Below, piece by piece: positions 16,330-25,437 of a stretch of DNA of 64,000 nt. Location: contig JAIEMN010000032.1 in the NCBI GenBank assembly GCA_019752115.1, positions 1-64,000 on the forward strand, in the 5' to 3' direction. The position numbers and the translations under genes were made by a program. The DNA comes from Gemmatimonadaceae bacterium. Lineage in GTDB: Bacteria; Gemmatimonadota; Gemmatimonadetes; Gemmatimonadales; Gemmatimonadaceae. Numbering within the stretch: the stretch's first letter is position 1; every line of letters starts with the position of its first letter. The notes under the pieces were generated by a model. The model was given only the letters and a program-made list of their open reading frames with translations. It was not told where the DNA came from and did no database searches.

Positions 16330-18573
16330 ATGTCGGCTCAGGCGTCCCGCGTCAATCAACTCGTTGCTGACGGACTTGGTCTCGAAGTCGACCAAGCGCG
16401 TTGGCGTGCTCTTGCCCGTCAGGTCTCGCCACAGGACCCCCTCGCCGGCCGCCTGCGCTCGGTGGGCGGTGCCGTGGACATCGGCTTCCTCGACCGGCAG
16501 CTCTCCGCGGAGGACCTCCGCCGCGCCATTGCCGAACGGCAGGTGCCGCTGGTGCTGCTCGACGAGGCGCGCGATGAAGCCATCGTGCTCACACGCGCCG
16601 CGGATGCGCGCGTGCAGGCTCGCCTGATCGCACGCGAAGGCGCCGAGGAAACGCTCGATGGGTCACCGGAGGCGTTGGCCGCGGCCATCGTCCGCCGCGT
16701 GGGCACATCGCCCATCCCGGCGATGGCCCCGATGGGGCTGCGCCCGGCGGTCGCCGAGCGCGGCGACCACGCCCCGCATGCCGCCATCGGCGCGGACGGG
16801 CATCATGGCGAAACGCATCGCACGCCGCTGCAGCGCACGTTTGCGATGCTCGAGCGTGAACGGCGCGAAGTCCTGACGATCTTCTTCTACGCCACGCTGG
16901 CCGGCGCCCTGAGCCTCATTCTGCCGCTCGCGGTCGGTGGCATCGTCCAGCTCGTGCAGGGCCGCCTCTTCCTGCAGCCGGTCGTCGTGCTGATCGCCTT
17001 CGTGATCCTGGGGACGATCGTGGCCGGCGTGCTGCAGATCGGCATTCTCAAGGTGGTGGAACGCATTCAGCAGCGCGTCTTCGCCCGCATGGCGCTCGAG
17101 TTCGCGTTCCGTGTCCCGCGCCTCAAGTACGCGTCGTCGCTGGAATCGAACCTGCCGGAGCAGATGAACCGGCTGTTCGAAGCGGTGGCGATCCAGAAGG
17201 GCGTGCAGAAGCTGCTGGTGGATGTGCCCACGGCGCTGCTGACCGTGGCGTTCAGCCTCATCCTGCTGACGCTGTACAGCCCGTGGTTCTCGATCTTTGC
17301 GGTGGTCGTGGTGGCGCTCCTCGTGCTGATCATCCGCGTGACTGGTCCGGAGGGGCTCGAGACGTCCATCGCCGAGTCCAAGTACAAGTACAAAGCCGTG
17401 CACTGGCTCGAGGAGCTGGCGCGCGCCTTTCACGCGTTCAAGTTCGCCGGCGATTCCACCCTGCCGGTGGAGCGCATGGACGATGTCATCACCGGCTACC
17501 TCAAGTACCGGCGCAAGCACTTCGCGGTCCTCGTCAAGCAGACGATCGCGCTGATCGGCTTCAAGACGTTCATCACCGCCGCCGTGCTCATTCTCGGCGC
17601 CACGCTCGTCCAGACCAACCGGTTGCTCCTCGGCCAGTTCGTCGCCGCCGAAGTCGTGATCGTGACCGTGCTGGCCGGCGTGGAAAAGCTGATCAGCAGC
17701 CTGGCGACGGTGTATGACGTGCTGACCTCGGTGGACAAGGCTGGCCATGTGGCCGACCTGCCGCTGGAAGCGCGTGGGGGCCTCGCCCCGATCCATGCCG
17801 CCGGTGTTGGCATCGCGGTGGAAACGAAGGATCTGCGCTATCGCTATCCGAACGCGCGGCAGGCGTCGGTGGACGGGGTCTCGGTGCGCATCGCGCCGGG
17901 CGAGCGCGTCGCCATCATGGGCGTGGACGGCTCCGGGCGCAGCACGCTGCTCAAGCTCCTGGGTGGGCTCATCGACGACTACGACGGCACCATCCGGTTT
18001 GATGGCATCACGCTGCGCGATCTCGACCGGCCCGCGCTGCGGGCGCGGATTGGGCAGATGCTGTCCTGGACGGATCTCTTCGACGGTACCGTGGAAGAGA
18101 ACATCGCCGTGGGGCGCGCGCACATCACGCCACTCGACGTCCGTCAGGCGCTCGACGACCTCCAGCTCACCGACGAGATCCAACAGCTCCCGCAGGGCAT
18201 CCAGACCGAACTCACGAACGGCGGGCGCACGCTGCCGGCGCATCTGGCCAACAAGCTGCTGGTGGCCCAGGGGATCGTGGGGACGCCGCGGCTCGTGGTG
18301 CTCGACGACTTCTTCCAGAATCTCGAGGCGGCGTCGCGCTCCCTGATCATTCGCCTGCTCACCGACCGGGCGCGGCCGTGGACGGTGATTGCGGTGTCGC
18401 ACGACCCGCAGTTGCTGGCGGCCTTCGACCGCGTCCTGGTGGTCCACGACGGGAAGGTGGTGCGCGATGGCTCGTTCGCCACGCTGCGCACCGATCCCGT
18501 GTGCCAGATGTTGCTGCATGACGATCGCGCCGCTCTGGTCGCGTCGTTTGACCGTCCGTCTGCCGGAGCCTGA
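16330..18573 (+). CDS. Type I secretion-like ABC protein with degenerate ATPase motifs
   Basis: The product is 747 residues. The first 170 or so residues are a soluble domain of unknown type (no catalytic Cys or His as in C39 peptidases). Residues 175-460 hold six membrane helices of an exporter. The nucleotide-binding domain (about 500-735) is clear by order but altered at its key positions: Walker A is GVDGSGRST with Arg537 for Lys, the Q-loop reads MLSWTDLF without Gln, the signature is LPAHL (635-639) instead of LSGGQ, and Walker B ends LDD with Asp660 for the catalytic Glu. The switch His is kept (AVSHD). HlyD and TolC genes follow at once. Confidence 0.85.
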   Translation: MSAQASRVNQLVADGLGLEVDQARWRALARQVSPQDPLAGRLRSVGGAVDIGFLDRQLSAEDLRRAIAERQVPLVLLDEARDEAIVLTRAADARVQARLIAREGAEETLDGSPEALAAAIVRRVGTSPIPAMAPMGLRPAVAERGDHAPHAAIGADGHHGETHRTPLQRTFAMLERERREVLTIFFYATLAGALSLILPLAVGGIVQLVQGRLFLQPVVVLIAFVILGTIVAGVLQIGILKVVERIQQRVFARMALEFAFRVPRLKYASSLESNLPEQMNRLFEAVAIQKGVQKLLVDVPTALLTVAFSLILLTLYSPWFSIFAVVVVALLVLIIRVTGPEGLETSIAESKYKYKAVHWLEELARAFHAFKFAGDSTLPVERMDDVITGYLKYRRKHFAVLVKQTIALIGFKTFITAAVLILGATLVQTNRLLLGQFVAAEVVIVTVLAGVEKLISSLATVYDVLTSVDKAGHVADLPLEARGGLAPIHAAGVGIAVETKDLRYRYPNARQASVDGVSVRIAPGERVAIMGVDGSGRSTLLKLLGGLIDDYDGTIRFDGITLRDLDRPALRARIGQMLSWTDLFDGTVEENIAVGRAHITPLDVRQALDDLQLTDEIQQLPQGIQTELTNGGRTLPAHLANKLLVAQGIVGTPRLVVLDDFFQNLEAASRSLIIRLLTDRARPWTVIAVSHDPQLLAAFDRVLVVHDGKVVRDGSFATLRTDPVCQMLLHDDRAALVASFDRPSAGA

Positions 18574-18576
18574 CCC

Positions 18577-19935
18577 ATGGCCACGTCCGATCTCGATATC
18601 GAACGCGAGCTGAAGCACCTGCCCCTGGAAACGACCGCGCTGCTCGGCGAGGCCGACACCGGGCGCATCGTATCGCGTTGGCTCCTCGGTATTCTGCTCA
18701 CGCTCGTCGTCGTCCTCTTCCTGCCCTGGCAGCAGAGCGTGAGTGGCAATGGCCGCGTCACGGCCCTGAGCCCGTCCGACCGCCCGCAGCAGCTGCAGAC
18801 CCGCATCGACGGGCGCATCGAAGCGTGGTTCGTGCAGGAAGGTCAGTACGTGAAGAAGGGCGACTCCATCGTCCGGATCTCGGAAATCAAGGACGATTAC
18901 CTGAACCCGAATGTGCTGCCGCTCACGCGGCTGCAGCAGACGGCCAAGGAAGGCGCCATCGCCGAGAAGCTGAACAAGGCCGCCGCGTTGGCGGTGCAGA
19001 TCACGCAGCTCGAGCAGCAGCGAGACTTCAAGCTGCAGCAGACGGCGGCCAAGGTGCAGCAGTATCGCGCCGAGGTGAGGCAGGCGACGCTCGAGGACTC
19101 GGTGGCGCGGGATCAGCTGCGGCGCCGTGAGCGGCTCTTCCGCGACACGCTGGGGCTGGTCTCGGTGAACGACCTGCAGACGTTCCAGATCCGCGTGCAG
19201 GCGGCCGCCGCGAAGCTGGTGGAGAAGCAGCAGATGCTCGCCATCACCGAGACCGAGCTCGCGAGTGTGCCGGTGGAGTACGGTGAGAAGATTGCCAAGG
19301 CGCGTTCCGACCGGGCGGCCACGCTGGCCGACGTGAACGAAAGCCGGTCCGACGTGGCGAAGCTGCGCGACAAGGTGGGGTCGCTGGCGATGCGCAATGC
19401 GTTCTACGTCATCGAAGCGCCCCAGGATGGCTACGTCGTGCGCGCCACGCGGGCGGGTCAGGGTGAAATCGTAAAGGCCGGCGAGCCGATCGCGTCGGTG
19501 CAGCCGGCGCATCCGCGCAAGGCGGTGGAGCTGTACGTGAAGCCGATGGATGTGGCGCTGCTCAAGCCGGGGCGCCACGTACGCGTGTTCTTCGACGGTT
19601 GGCCGGCGCTGCAGATCTCCGGCTGGCCGCAGGTGGCCGTGGGCACCTTTGGTGCGACCGTCGAAGTCATCGACCAGTTCCCGAGCACGGACGGGCGCTT
19701 CCGGGTGTTGCTCGTACAGGACACCACCCGCGACGAACCATGGCCGGCGCAGCTGCGCCTCGGAACGGGCGTGGAAGGCTGGGCCATGCTCGACAACGTG
19801 ACCGTGGGCTGGGAAATCTGGCGTCAGCTGAATGGCTTCCCGCTCTCCATCAAGGCGAGTGATGCCCTGCCGGGTGACGCGGTGGCCGGTGATGGCGTTG
19901 GCAAGGATGGCGCGAAGGGTGGAGGCAAGAAGTGA
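18577..19935 (+). CDS. HlyD-family periplasmic adaptor
   Basis: The product is 452 residues. A short cytoplasmic start is followed by one membrane helix (about 31-50, LLGILLTLVVVLFLPW). A split lipoyl/barrel-sandwich domain comes next (IDGRIEAWFVQEGQYVKKGD and APQDGYVVRATRAGQGEIVK) on either side of a long coiled-coil hairpin rich in Gln and Leu (about 125-270). A beta-barrel and a Gly/Lys-rich tail end it. HlyD proteins bridge an inner-membrane ABC exporter to TolC. The gene begins 3 bases after the ABC stop and overlaps the TolC gene by 4 bases, so the three form one unit. Confidence 0.92.
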   Translation: MATSDLDIERELKHLPLETTALLGEADTGRIVSRWLLGILLTLVVVLFLPWQQSVSGNGRVTALSPSDRPQQLQTRIDGRIEAWFVQEGQYVKKGDSIVRISEIKDDYLNPNVLPLTRLQQTAKEGAIAEKLNKAAALAVQITQLEQQRDFKLQQTAAKVQQYRAEVRQATLEDSVARDQLRRRERLFRDTLGLVSVNDLQTFQIRVQAAAAKLVEKQQMLAITETELASVPVEYGEKIAKARSDRAATLADVNESRSDVAKLRDKVGSLAMRNAFYVIEAPQDGYVVRATRAGQGEIVKAGEPIASVQPAHPRKAVELYVKPMDVALLKPGRHVRVFFDGWPALQISGWPQVAVGTFGATVEVIDQFPSTDGRFRVLLVQDTTRDEPWPAQLRLGTGVEGWAMLDNVTVGWEIWRQLNGFPLSIKASDALPGDAVAGDGVGKDGAKGGGKK

Positions 19936-21431
19936 CCGCCTGGCGCAGCCTTGCCGGTGCCATGCTGTTGCTGGCGACGGCACCGTCGCCGGTGGTCGCG
20001 CAGGGCGGCGGTGCCACCGGCGCGGGCACGGCGTCGCGCACCAGTGCGCTCGTGGGCGTCACGATCGACACCAGCGGCACGCCGTTCCCCTTCCCGGCGT
20101 TCGTGGATGTCGTGCTGGCCAACCATCCCGTCGCCCAGCAGGCGCGGCTGGTGGCGCAGCAGGCGCGTGCCGAATTGCGGCAGGCCTGGGGTGCTTTCGA
20201 TCCGAAGGTGATGCTGGCGTGGGATCAGAAGCGCTTCGGCGGGTCGGAGTACTACAACTACTTCGATGCCGATGTGAAGATTCCGCTCCCCATTGGCGCC
20301 GACGTCACGGTGTCCTACGACCGCTCGCTTGGGCGCTACATCAATCCGGATCGGCGGACGGTTGGCGATGGCACGCTGTCGGCCGGGATTTCCATTCCTC
20401 TCGGCCAGCGCATCATCACCGACGAACGGCGCACCGCACTCGCGCAGGCCAAGGCGGCGCGCGACGCCAGCGACGCCGAGCGTAGCGCGCTGCTCAACAA
20501 GCTGCTCTTCAGTGCGTCCAAGGACTACGGGGCGTGGTACGAGTCCTGGCGGCGCCGGGCGATCGCACAAGAGGGCGAGGCGCTGGCGGAGTTCCGCCTG
20601 CGGGCGGTGCGCGGGCGCGTGGCGAACGGTGAGAGTGCGCCGATCGACACGATCGAAGCATTGCTTGAGTGGCAGCGCCGGCAGGTCACGCGTTACGAAG
20701 CCGAGGCGCAGTTCTACGTGGCCACGCTCAACGTGACGGCGTACCTGTGGAACGCGCGGGGTGAAGCGGCGCCATTGCCGACCAACGCGAAGCCTGTGCT
20801 CGACGGGCTCAGTGGGGCGGCGATCGATTCCACGCGCTTGGATGGTCTGCTGGCCACGGCTACCCGGCGGCACCCCGATCTGCTCAAGGTGCAGGCCAAG
20901 CTGCAGCAGGCGAATGCCGAACGGCTGCTGGCGTTGCAGGGGATCCTGCCGTTCGCGGAAGCGAAGGTGGCCGGACTGGCCCAGCGCGGCGGCGACGACG
21001 CGTTCTTCGATCGTGACCGCCTGTCGGACAACTACAAGGCGGCACTCTCGGTCAACACGCCCCTGCTCTTTCTCAAGGAGCGGGGAAAGTTTGGTGCGAC
21101 CGATGCGAAGCAGGAGTTCCAGCAGTTCGAGCGCGACCGGGTGCGCCGGGATGTCGAGTTCGATGTCCGGGCGGCGATGTTCGAGCTGTCCAATCTGCTG
21201 CGCATCCTCGAACGGCAGGTAGCAAGCGTGCGCAACGCGCGGCTGCTGCGCGACGCCGAGCAGGTCCGGTTCGAGAACGGCGAAAGCACCCTGCTGGTGC
21301 TGAATATCCGCGAACGGCTGGTCCTCGACGAGGCGGCCAAACTGGCCGCGCTCGAAGGCAAGATCGCCTCGGCCCGAGGCGCGCTGGCCCTGGCCACCGG
21401 CGATCGGGAGCTGTTGCTGACTGGCCGCTGA
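19932..21431 (+). CDS. TolC-family outer-membrane efflux protein
   Basis: The product is 499 residues with a GTG start overlapping the hlyD stop. It has a signal peptide (cleavage near VVAQG) and two repeated helical hairpins typical of TolC (AELRQAWGAFDPKVMLAWD, then LLKVQAKLQQANAERLLALQ), and ends with a long amphipathic helix pair. It would form the outer-membrane channel of the tripartite system with the HlyD and ABC proteins just upstream. No C-terminal extension is present. Confidence 0.9.
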   Translation: MTAWRSLAGAMLLLATAPSPVVAQGGGATGAGTASRTSALVGVTIDTSGTPFPFPAFVDVVLANHPVAQQARLVAQQARAELRQAWGAFDPKVMLAWDQKRFGGSEYYNYFDADVKIPLPIGADVTVSYDRSLGRYINPDRRTVGDGTLSAGISIPLGQRIITDERRTALAQAKAARDASDAERSALLNKLLFSASKDYGAWYESWRRRAIAQEGEALAEFRLRAVRGRVANGESAPIDTIEALLEWQRRQVTRYEAEAQFYVATLNVTAYLWNARGEAAPLPTNAKPVLDGLSGAAIDSTRLDGLLATATRRHPDLLKVQAKLQQANAERLLALQGILPFAEAKVAGLAQRGGDDAFFDRDRLSDNYKAALSVNTPLLFLKERGKFGATDAKQEFQQFERDRVRRDVEFDVRAAMFELSNLLRILERQVASVRNARLLRDAEQVRFENGESTLLVLNIRERLVLDEAAKLAALEGKIASARGALALATGDRELLLTGR

Positions 21432-21472
21432 GAGGGCAGGCATGTTGATTACACTCTTTCCTCCCTCCTCCG

Positions 21473-21748
21473 ATGCACGACGACGACTTTCTTGATGACG
21501 ATGCACTCCTCGACGAGGAGTTTCCGCTGGGCGACGGCACAGCCGACCTGGCCGGTGTCGTGCAGTGCCCGTACTGCGGCGAAGAGGTGGAGATCAGCCC
21601 CGACCCGGGCTCCGGGAACGAGCAGCAGTACGTCGAGGACTGCCAGGTGTGCTGCCGCCCGTGGCAGGTGTCGGTGAGCTACGACGAAGACGGCACGGCG
21701 CACGTGTTCGTCGATGCCAGCCAGGATTTCGACAGCGACGATGACTGA
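21473..21748 (+). CDS. CPXCG-motif zinc-ribbon protein
   Basis: The product is 91 residues. The centre holds [11 protein letters not shown] and, 20 or so residues later, DCQVCCRPW, a four-cysteine zinc ribbon of the CPXCG family of unknown function. Both ends are strongly acidic ([14 protein letters not shown] and FDSDDD). It overlaps the next gene by 8 bases. The family is widespread in Proteobacteria and related phyla, often near stress genes, without an assigned role. Confidence 0.85.
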   Translation: MHDDDFLDDDALLDEEFPLGDGTADLAGVVQCPYCGEEVEISPDPGSGNEQQYVEDCQVCCRPWQVSVSYDEDGTAHVFVDASQDFDSDDD

Positions 21749-23216
21749 GCTGTCGGTGCTGCCGGCCGACGAGGTGCGCCGTCTCCTGCCCGACGCCTGT
21801 CAGCGTCCGGCGCCGGAGGGCGCCCGGCTGGTGGCCCGTCACTACCTCCAGCAGCTCCTGGAGGCGCGCGCCGGGTGGGCCGCGTCGCTCACCCCGGTCG
21901 CCGACGGGCCGAATGGCGATCCCGCCACCGTGGACCGCACCGCCCTGCTGCACGCGGCGCGCGTGGCACTGCGCCGCCTGCGCGCCACGCTCCGTGAGCA
22001 TGAACGCGTGCTGGACGGCGTCGCCGACCGGCGGACGCTGCGGGCGCTCCGGGCACTGAGTCGTGCCACGAGTGCCCAACGGGATCGGGATGTGCAGCTG
22101 GCCTGGCTCGACGCGCAGGGCGATGCCCTGACGCCAGCGGCTCGGGTGGAGGCGCGCACCCTCCGCACCCGGTTGGCGCGCGCGGTGGGCCCCAATGGCC
22201 AGCGTGTGGAAGCGGCCTTTGCCCGATCGCTCGACCCGATTGTGGACACGCTCCTGGCGCGGCTGGACCGCTACGACCTGCCCCATCGCGTGGGGCATGA
22301 TCCGGCGCCGGTGACCTTTGCGCGGCAGCTGTCCACGCGACTCACGCGTGGGGTGAGCCGGTTGCGACGCGATCTGGCCCATGTGCGCTCCGTGGCCGAT
22401 CAGGACGCCATGCATGCGGTGCGCATTCGCCTCAAGCGCCAACGGGCGCTGCTGGCGCCGTTCGCCAAGACGCGTCCCGCGCTCGGCGCCTGGTTCGACT
22501 GCGCCACGCGCGGGCAGGATGTGATCGGGGCCCTGCGCGACGCGCATCTGCTCGCGGAACGCGCGCGCCGCGCCAAGCTCGAGGTGCTGGCGCGCGCACT
22601 CGATGATGTGGTGCTGGGTCACTACGTCGCGTTCCGGCACGATTGGATCGACGGCATGGAGACGACGTTCTCGCACGCCGAACGCGCGGCGGCGGTGTTG
22701 CGCGCCGAGGGGACGCCGGCGACCGCCGCGGGCGTTCCGATGGAGATCGAGCGGAAGTATCTGCTGCGGAGCTGTCCCGCCGAGGCGCGCGCCGTGGCGC
22801 CCGACCGCATCGAGCAGGGGTGGATTCCGGGCACGATGCTGCGCGAACGGCTCCGACGCCGGACGGCTCCCGACGGCACCGTGCAGTGCTGGCGGACGGT
22901 GAAGCTGGGCCCGGCCGAAGCGCGCATCGAGGTGGAAGAGACCACGAGCCGCGAGCTCTTTGACGCGATGTGGCCGCTCACCGCCAGCGCCCGTGTGCGC
23001 AAAGTGCGCCATGTGGTGCCGTGGGGCGCCCACCACTGGGAGATCGATGTGTTTCTCGATCGCGAACTCGTGCTCGCCGAGGTGGAGCTGGCGTCGCTCG
23101 ATGAACCGGTCGTGCTCCCGCCCTGGCTGGCGGCGTGTGTCGAGCGGGAGGTCACCGGCGATCCCGCTTATTTCAACGCGGTGCTCGCCCGCCCCGATCC
23201 TGCGGCCCATGCGTGA
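21741..23216 (+). CDS. CHAD-CYTH fusion protein
   Basis: The product is 491 residues. The CHAD domain covers about 20-310 and repeats histidine/arginine-rich helices ([20 protein letters not shown], then [16 protein letters not shown]). The CYTH domain begins at residue 334 with its signature MEIERKYLL and continues with alternating charged strands ([19 protein letters not shown]) and the EVEL motif. CYTH enzymes hydrolyse triphosphates and CHAD binds polyphosphate. The order here is CHAD first, the reverse of most known CYTH-CHAD proteins. The start overlaps the CPXCG stop (ATGACTGA). Confidence 0.88.
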   Translation: MTELSVLPADEVRRLLPDACQRPAPEGARLVARHYLQQLLEARAGWAASLTPVADGPNGDPATVDRTALLHAARVALRRLRATLREHERVLDGVADRRTLRALRALSRATSAQRDRDVQLAWLDAQGDALTPAARVEARTLRTRLARAVGPNGQRVEAAFARSLDPIVDTLLARLDRYDLPHRVGHDPAPVTFARQLSTRLTRGVSRLRRDLAHVRSVADQDAMHAVRIRLKRQRALLAPFAKTRPALGAWFDCATRGQDVIGALRDAHLLAERARRAKLEVLARALDDVVLGHYVAFRHDWIDGMETTFSHAERAAAVLRAEGTPATAAGVPMEIERKYLLRSCPAEARAVAPDRIEQGWIPGTMLRERLRRRTAPDGTVQCWRTVKLGPAEARIEVEETTSRELFDAMWPLTASARVRKVRHVVPWGAHHWEIDVFLDRELVLAEVELASLDEPVVLPPWLAACVEREVTGDPAYFNAVLARPDPAAHA

Positions 23217-23225
23217 GGACGCGTC

Positions 23226-24431
23226 GTGCTGATCTCGCTGCTACCGCTGCGTGACCGCCGCGAGCGGGTGGTGGGCTATGCGCTCACGGGCTATCCCGAT
23301 GATGTGCGACGCCAGGGCACGCCCGATGAAGAAGCGCGCGAACTGCTGGAAGTCGCCCCCGCGATGGCGCGCATGGTGGGGCGTTCACTGGTCGTGCCCA
23401 TCACGCCGACGCTCGTGCGCGAGGGCGCCATCACGCGCTTTGCGAGCATGGACGCGGTGTGGCTCATTGCCACCGAGGCGCTCGACGATCAGGCGACGCG
23501 CCGCGCCGTGGACCGCCTGATCGGCACGGGCTTTCACTTCGCCCTGCAGGGCTTTCCCGAGGGCGGGCCGCTGCTCCCATCGCTCGCGGGCAGTACGATC
23601 GTGCTCGACGCCGCGCGGACGCCGCCGGCCACCCTCGAGAGCCGCGTGCGCGTGCTGCTCGAGGCCGGGCTGCGCCCCCTCGTGCGCGGCGTGGACGATC
23701 GCGTGACGCGTCAACGAGTGCTGCAGGCGGGCGTGCCCCTCTACACCGGGCGGCAGCTCACGCGGGGCGCCGGCGTGGCGCCGGATCGGGCGGTCGAGGA
23801 GAGCCTGGTGCGCGCGATTGCGATTCTGGCGGCGTTTGCCGATGGGCGGCCGCCCGATGCGAACTTCGACAGCTTCCTGCGCGATGATCCGCACGTCGGC
23901 GCGGCGCTGCTCAAGTCGGTCACGAACGTACCGCTCGGCGTGCGTCCGCCACGGACGGTGGCCCAGGCGATGCTCCTGCTCGGCCGCGAGACGATCATCG
24001 ATCGCTTCACCACGGTCGTGGCCCGACTCATTGGTGAGGCGGCGCATGACCCGGAGCTCGGCTTTGCCGCGCTCCGGCGTGCGCGCGTGTGCGAGCGCGT
24101 GGGCGCCGCCCTCGACACGGCGCCGCATCCGCGCGCGCGCATCGTGGCCGGCCTGCTGTCCACGTTGGAGTTTGCGCTGGGGATGCCCTCGGTGGAGCTC
24201 GCGCAGCGACTCGCGCTGCCGCCCACGCTCCGCGATGTGCTCACCGAGCGCGCCCTGCCGCTCGGACAGCTGCTCGATGTGCTCGACGGGATCGAGTTTG
24301 GCTGGTGGGAAGACATGAGTGCGCGGTCGTCGCGCCTGGGCATCCGCCCACGCGTGATCGGCGATGCGTGGCTCGAGGCATGGCGGATCGCGCGGGAAGA
24401 CTTCGGGGTCCCGCGGAACGAACCGACGTAA
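23226..24431 (+). CDS. EAL-HDOD-like signalling protein (EAL part degenerate)
   Basis: The product is 401 residues with a GTG start preceded by GAGGA at 7 bases. The second half looks like an HDOD domain (NFDSFLRDDPHVGAALLKSV, then TVAQAMLLLGRETIIDRF). The first half has the strand-helix pattern of an EAL barrel and ends like YuxH proteins (GVPLYTGRQL), but no EAL, DD or metal-ligand motif is present, so cyclic-di-GMP hydrolysis is unlikely. Such proteins act as protein-interaction hubs in signalling. The gene follows the CHAD-CYTH gene by 9 bp. Confidence 0.7.
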   Translation: MLISLLPLRDRRERVVGYALTGYPDDVRRQGTPDEEARELLEVAPAMARMVGRSLVVPITPTLVREGAITRFASMDAVWLIATEALDDQATRRAVDRLIGTGFHFALQGFPEGGPLLPSLAGSTIVLDAARTPPATLESRVRVLLEAGLRPLVRGVDDRVTRQRVLQAGVPLYTGRQLTRGAGVAPDRAVEESLVRAIAILAAFADGRPPDANFDSFLRDDPHVGAALLKSVTNVPLGVRPPRTVAQAMLLLGRETIIDRFTTVVARLIGEAAHDPELGFAALRRARVCERVGAALDTAPHPRARIVAGLLSTLEFALGMPSVELAQRLALPPTLRDVLTERALPLGQLLDVLDGIEFGWWEDMSARSSRLGIRPRVIGDAWLEAWRIAREDFGVPRNEPT

Positions 24432-24446
24432 GGAGAAGCAGATCGC

Positions 24447-24854
24447 ATGGCACAGACCGCGCGCGAGTATCTCGCCGAACGATTTCAGGCTGACGCCACG
24501 GCGCTCCGCGAGCGCGTGGCGGCCATGGCCCGTGGCACGTCGATTCCCGGCCCCGATGCCGCGACGTCGCGGGCGATGGCCGACGCGTGTGAGCAGGTGG
24601 CGACCATGGTCTCGGCCGTCGTGCAGTCGCCCGACGCGACCGTCGCGCTTGATGCGCTCGCGGCCTTGATCCCGCTGTTGGAACAGCGCGCGGCCGCACA
24701 GAAGCAGCCGGCGGTGCGGGCCGTGTACGCCGGTGCCGCCACGCGCATTCGCGAGATTCAGGACGCGGAAGCGCGCGCCGCGGCGGCGCCGATGAACGCG
24801 ACGGATGACGACGCCGACGACCACGACGACGCGCCCGATGATGGCGCGCGCTGA
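24447..24854 (+). CDS. Hypothetical helical protein with acidic tail
   Basis: The product is 135 residues, preceded by AAGGAGAAG. It is predicted almost all helical (REYLAERFQADATALRERVA and so on) with a C-terminal run of Asp and His (DDDADDHDDAPDDGAR). I do not recognise a family. It overlaps the S4-domain gene by 17 bases, so the two are co-translated. Confidence 0.6.
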   Translation: MAQTAREYLAERFQADATALRERVAAMARGTSIPGPDAATSRAMADACEQVATMVSAVVQSPDATVALDALAALIPLLEQRAAAQKQPAVRAVYAGAATRIREIQDAEARAAAAPMNATDDDADDHDDAPDDGAR

Positions 24855-25263
24855 GCACGACGACGAGGAAGGCGTCCCCGCGGGCAAGGTGCGCCTCGAC
24901 AAGTGGCTGTGGGCCGCCCGCTTCTTCAAGACGCGCGCGCTGGCCGCCGAGGCGATCGACGGCGGCAAGGTGGACGTCAACGGGGACCGCGCGAAGCGCT
25001 CCAAACTGATTCAGGCCGGTGACCGGGTGAGCCTGCGACAGGGACCGGTGGAGTGGTGCCTGGAGGTCCGCGATGTGATGGCGCGCCGCGGTCCGGCGGA
25101 GGTCGCTCGCACGCTCTACGAAGAGACCGCCGACGGACGAGCTCGGCGGGAACGCGTGCAGGAACAGCTCCGCCAGATGCCCACCGCGTTCTCGCACGGT
25201 GACAGTAAACCGGGCAAGCGCGATCGCCGGGCGCTTCGGCGTCTCAAAGGGGATGACGCGTAA
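24838..25263 (+). CDS. hslR: Hsp15-like S4 RNA-binding protein
   Basis: The product is 141 residues. The S4 domain begins VRLDKWLWAARFFKTRALAA and continues IDGGKVDVNGDRAKRSKLIQ, the classical Hsp15 pattern; the C-terminal tail is basic (KPGKRDRRALRRLKGDDA). Hsp15 binds free 50S subunits that carry nascent chains after heat stress. Two adjacent ATG codons (24838, 24841) could start it. Confidence 0.88.
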   Translation: MMARAEHDDEEGVPAGKVRLDKWLWAARFFKTRALAAEAIDGGKVDVNGDRAKRSKLIQAGDRVSLRQGPVEWCLEVRDVMARRGPAEVARTLYEETADGRARRERVQEQLRQMPTAFSHGDSKPGKRDRRALRRLKGDDA

Positions 25264-25393
25264 GGAGTTAGCCCTGGGCAGTGCAGTTCATGAAGTTCAC
25301 TTCAGTATAGCCCACAAGTCCCGCAGGCGCATTAAACTCTGCCTCGTGCATTCCGGTTGAGTCATGAGGAATGCTGCGACTGTAACGTTCTGT

Positions 25394-25413
25394 GGCATCG
25401 CGGTTGCGATGCC
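25394..25413 (+). promoter_or_regulatory. Hairpin in the leader of the response-regulator gene
   Basis: GGCATCGC pairs with GCGATGCC around a GGTT loop, ending 24 bases before the start codon. It has no T-run and could be a leader structure or an operator for autoregulation. The 25264-25437 gap otherwise holds only an AT-richer promoter-like stretch near 25300. Confidence 0.35.
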
Positions 25414-25437
25414 GCCGCCCACCTCTCCACGACGCGC

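Noticed and set aside
16663-19983. An 1106-residue open frame on the minus strand
   Set aside because: It lies opposite the ABC and HlyD genes, is rich in Arg/His/Gln low complexity and has no domain; it is the usual GC-rich antisense shadow.
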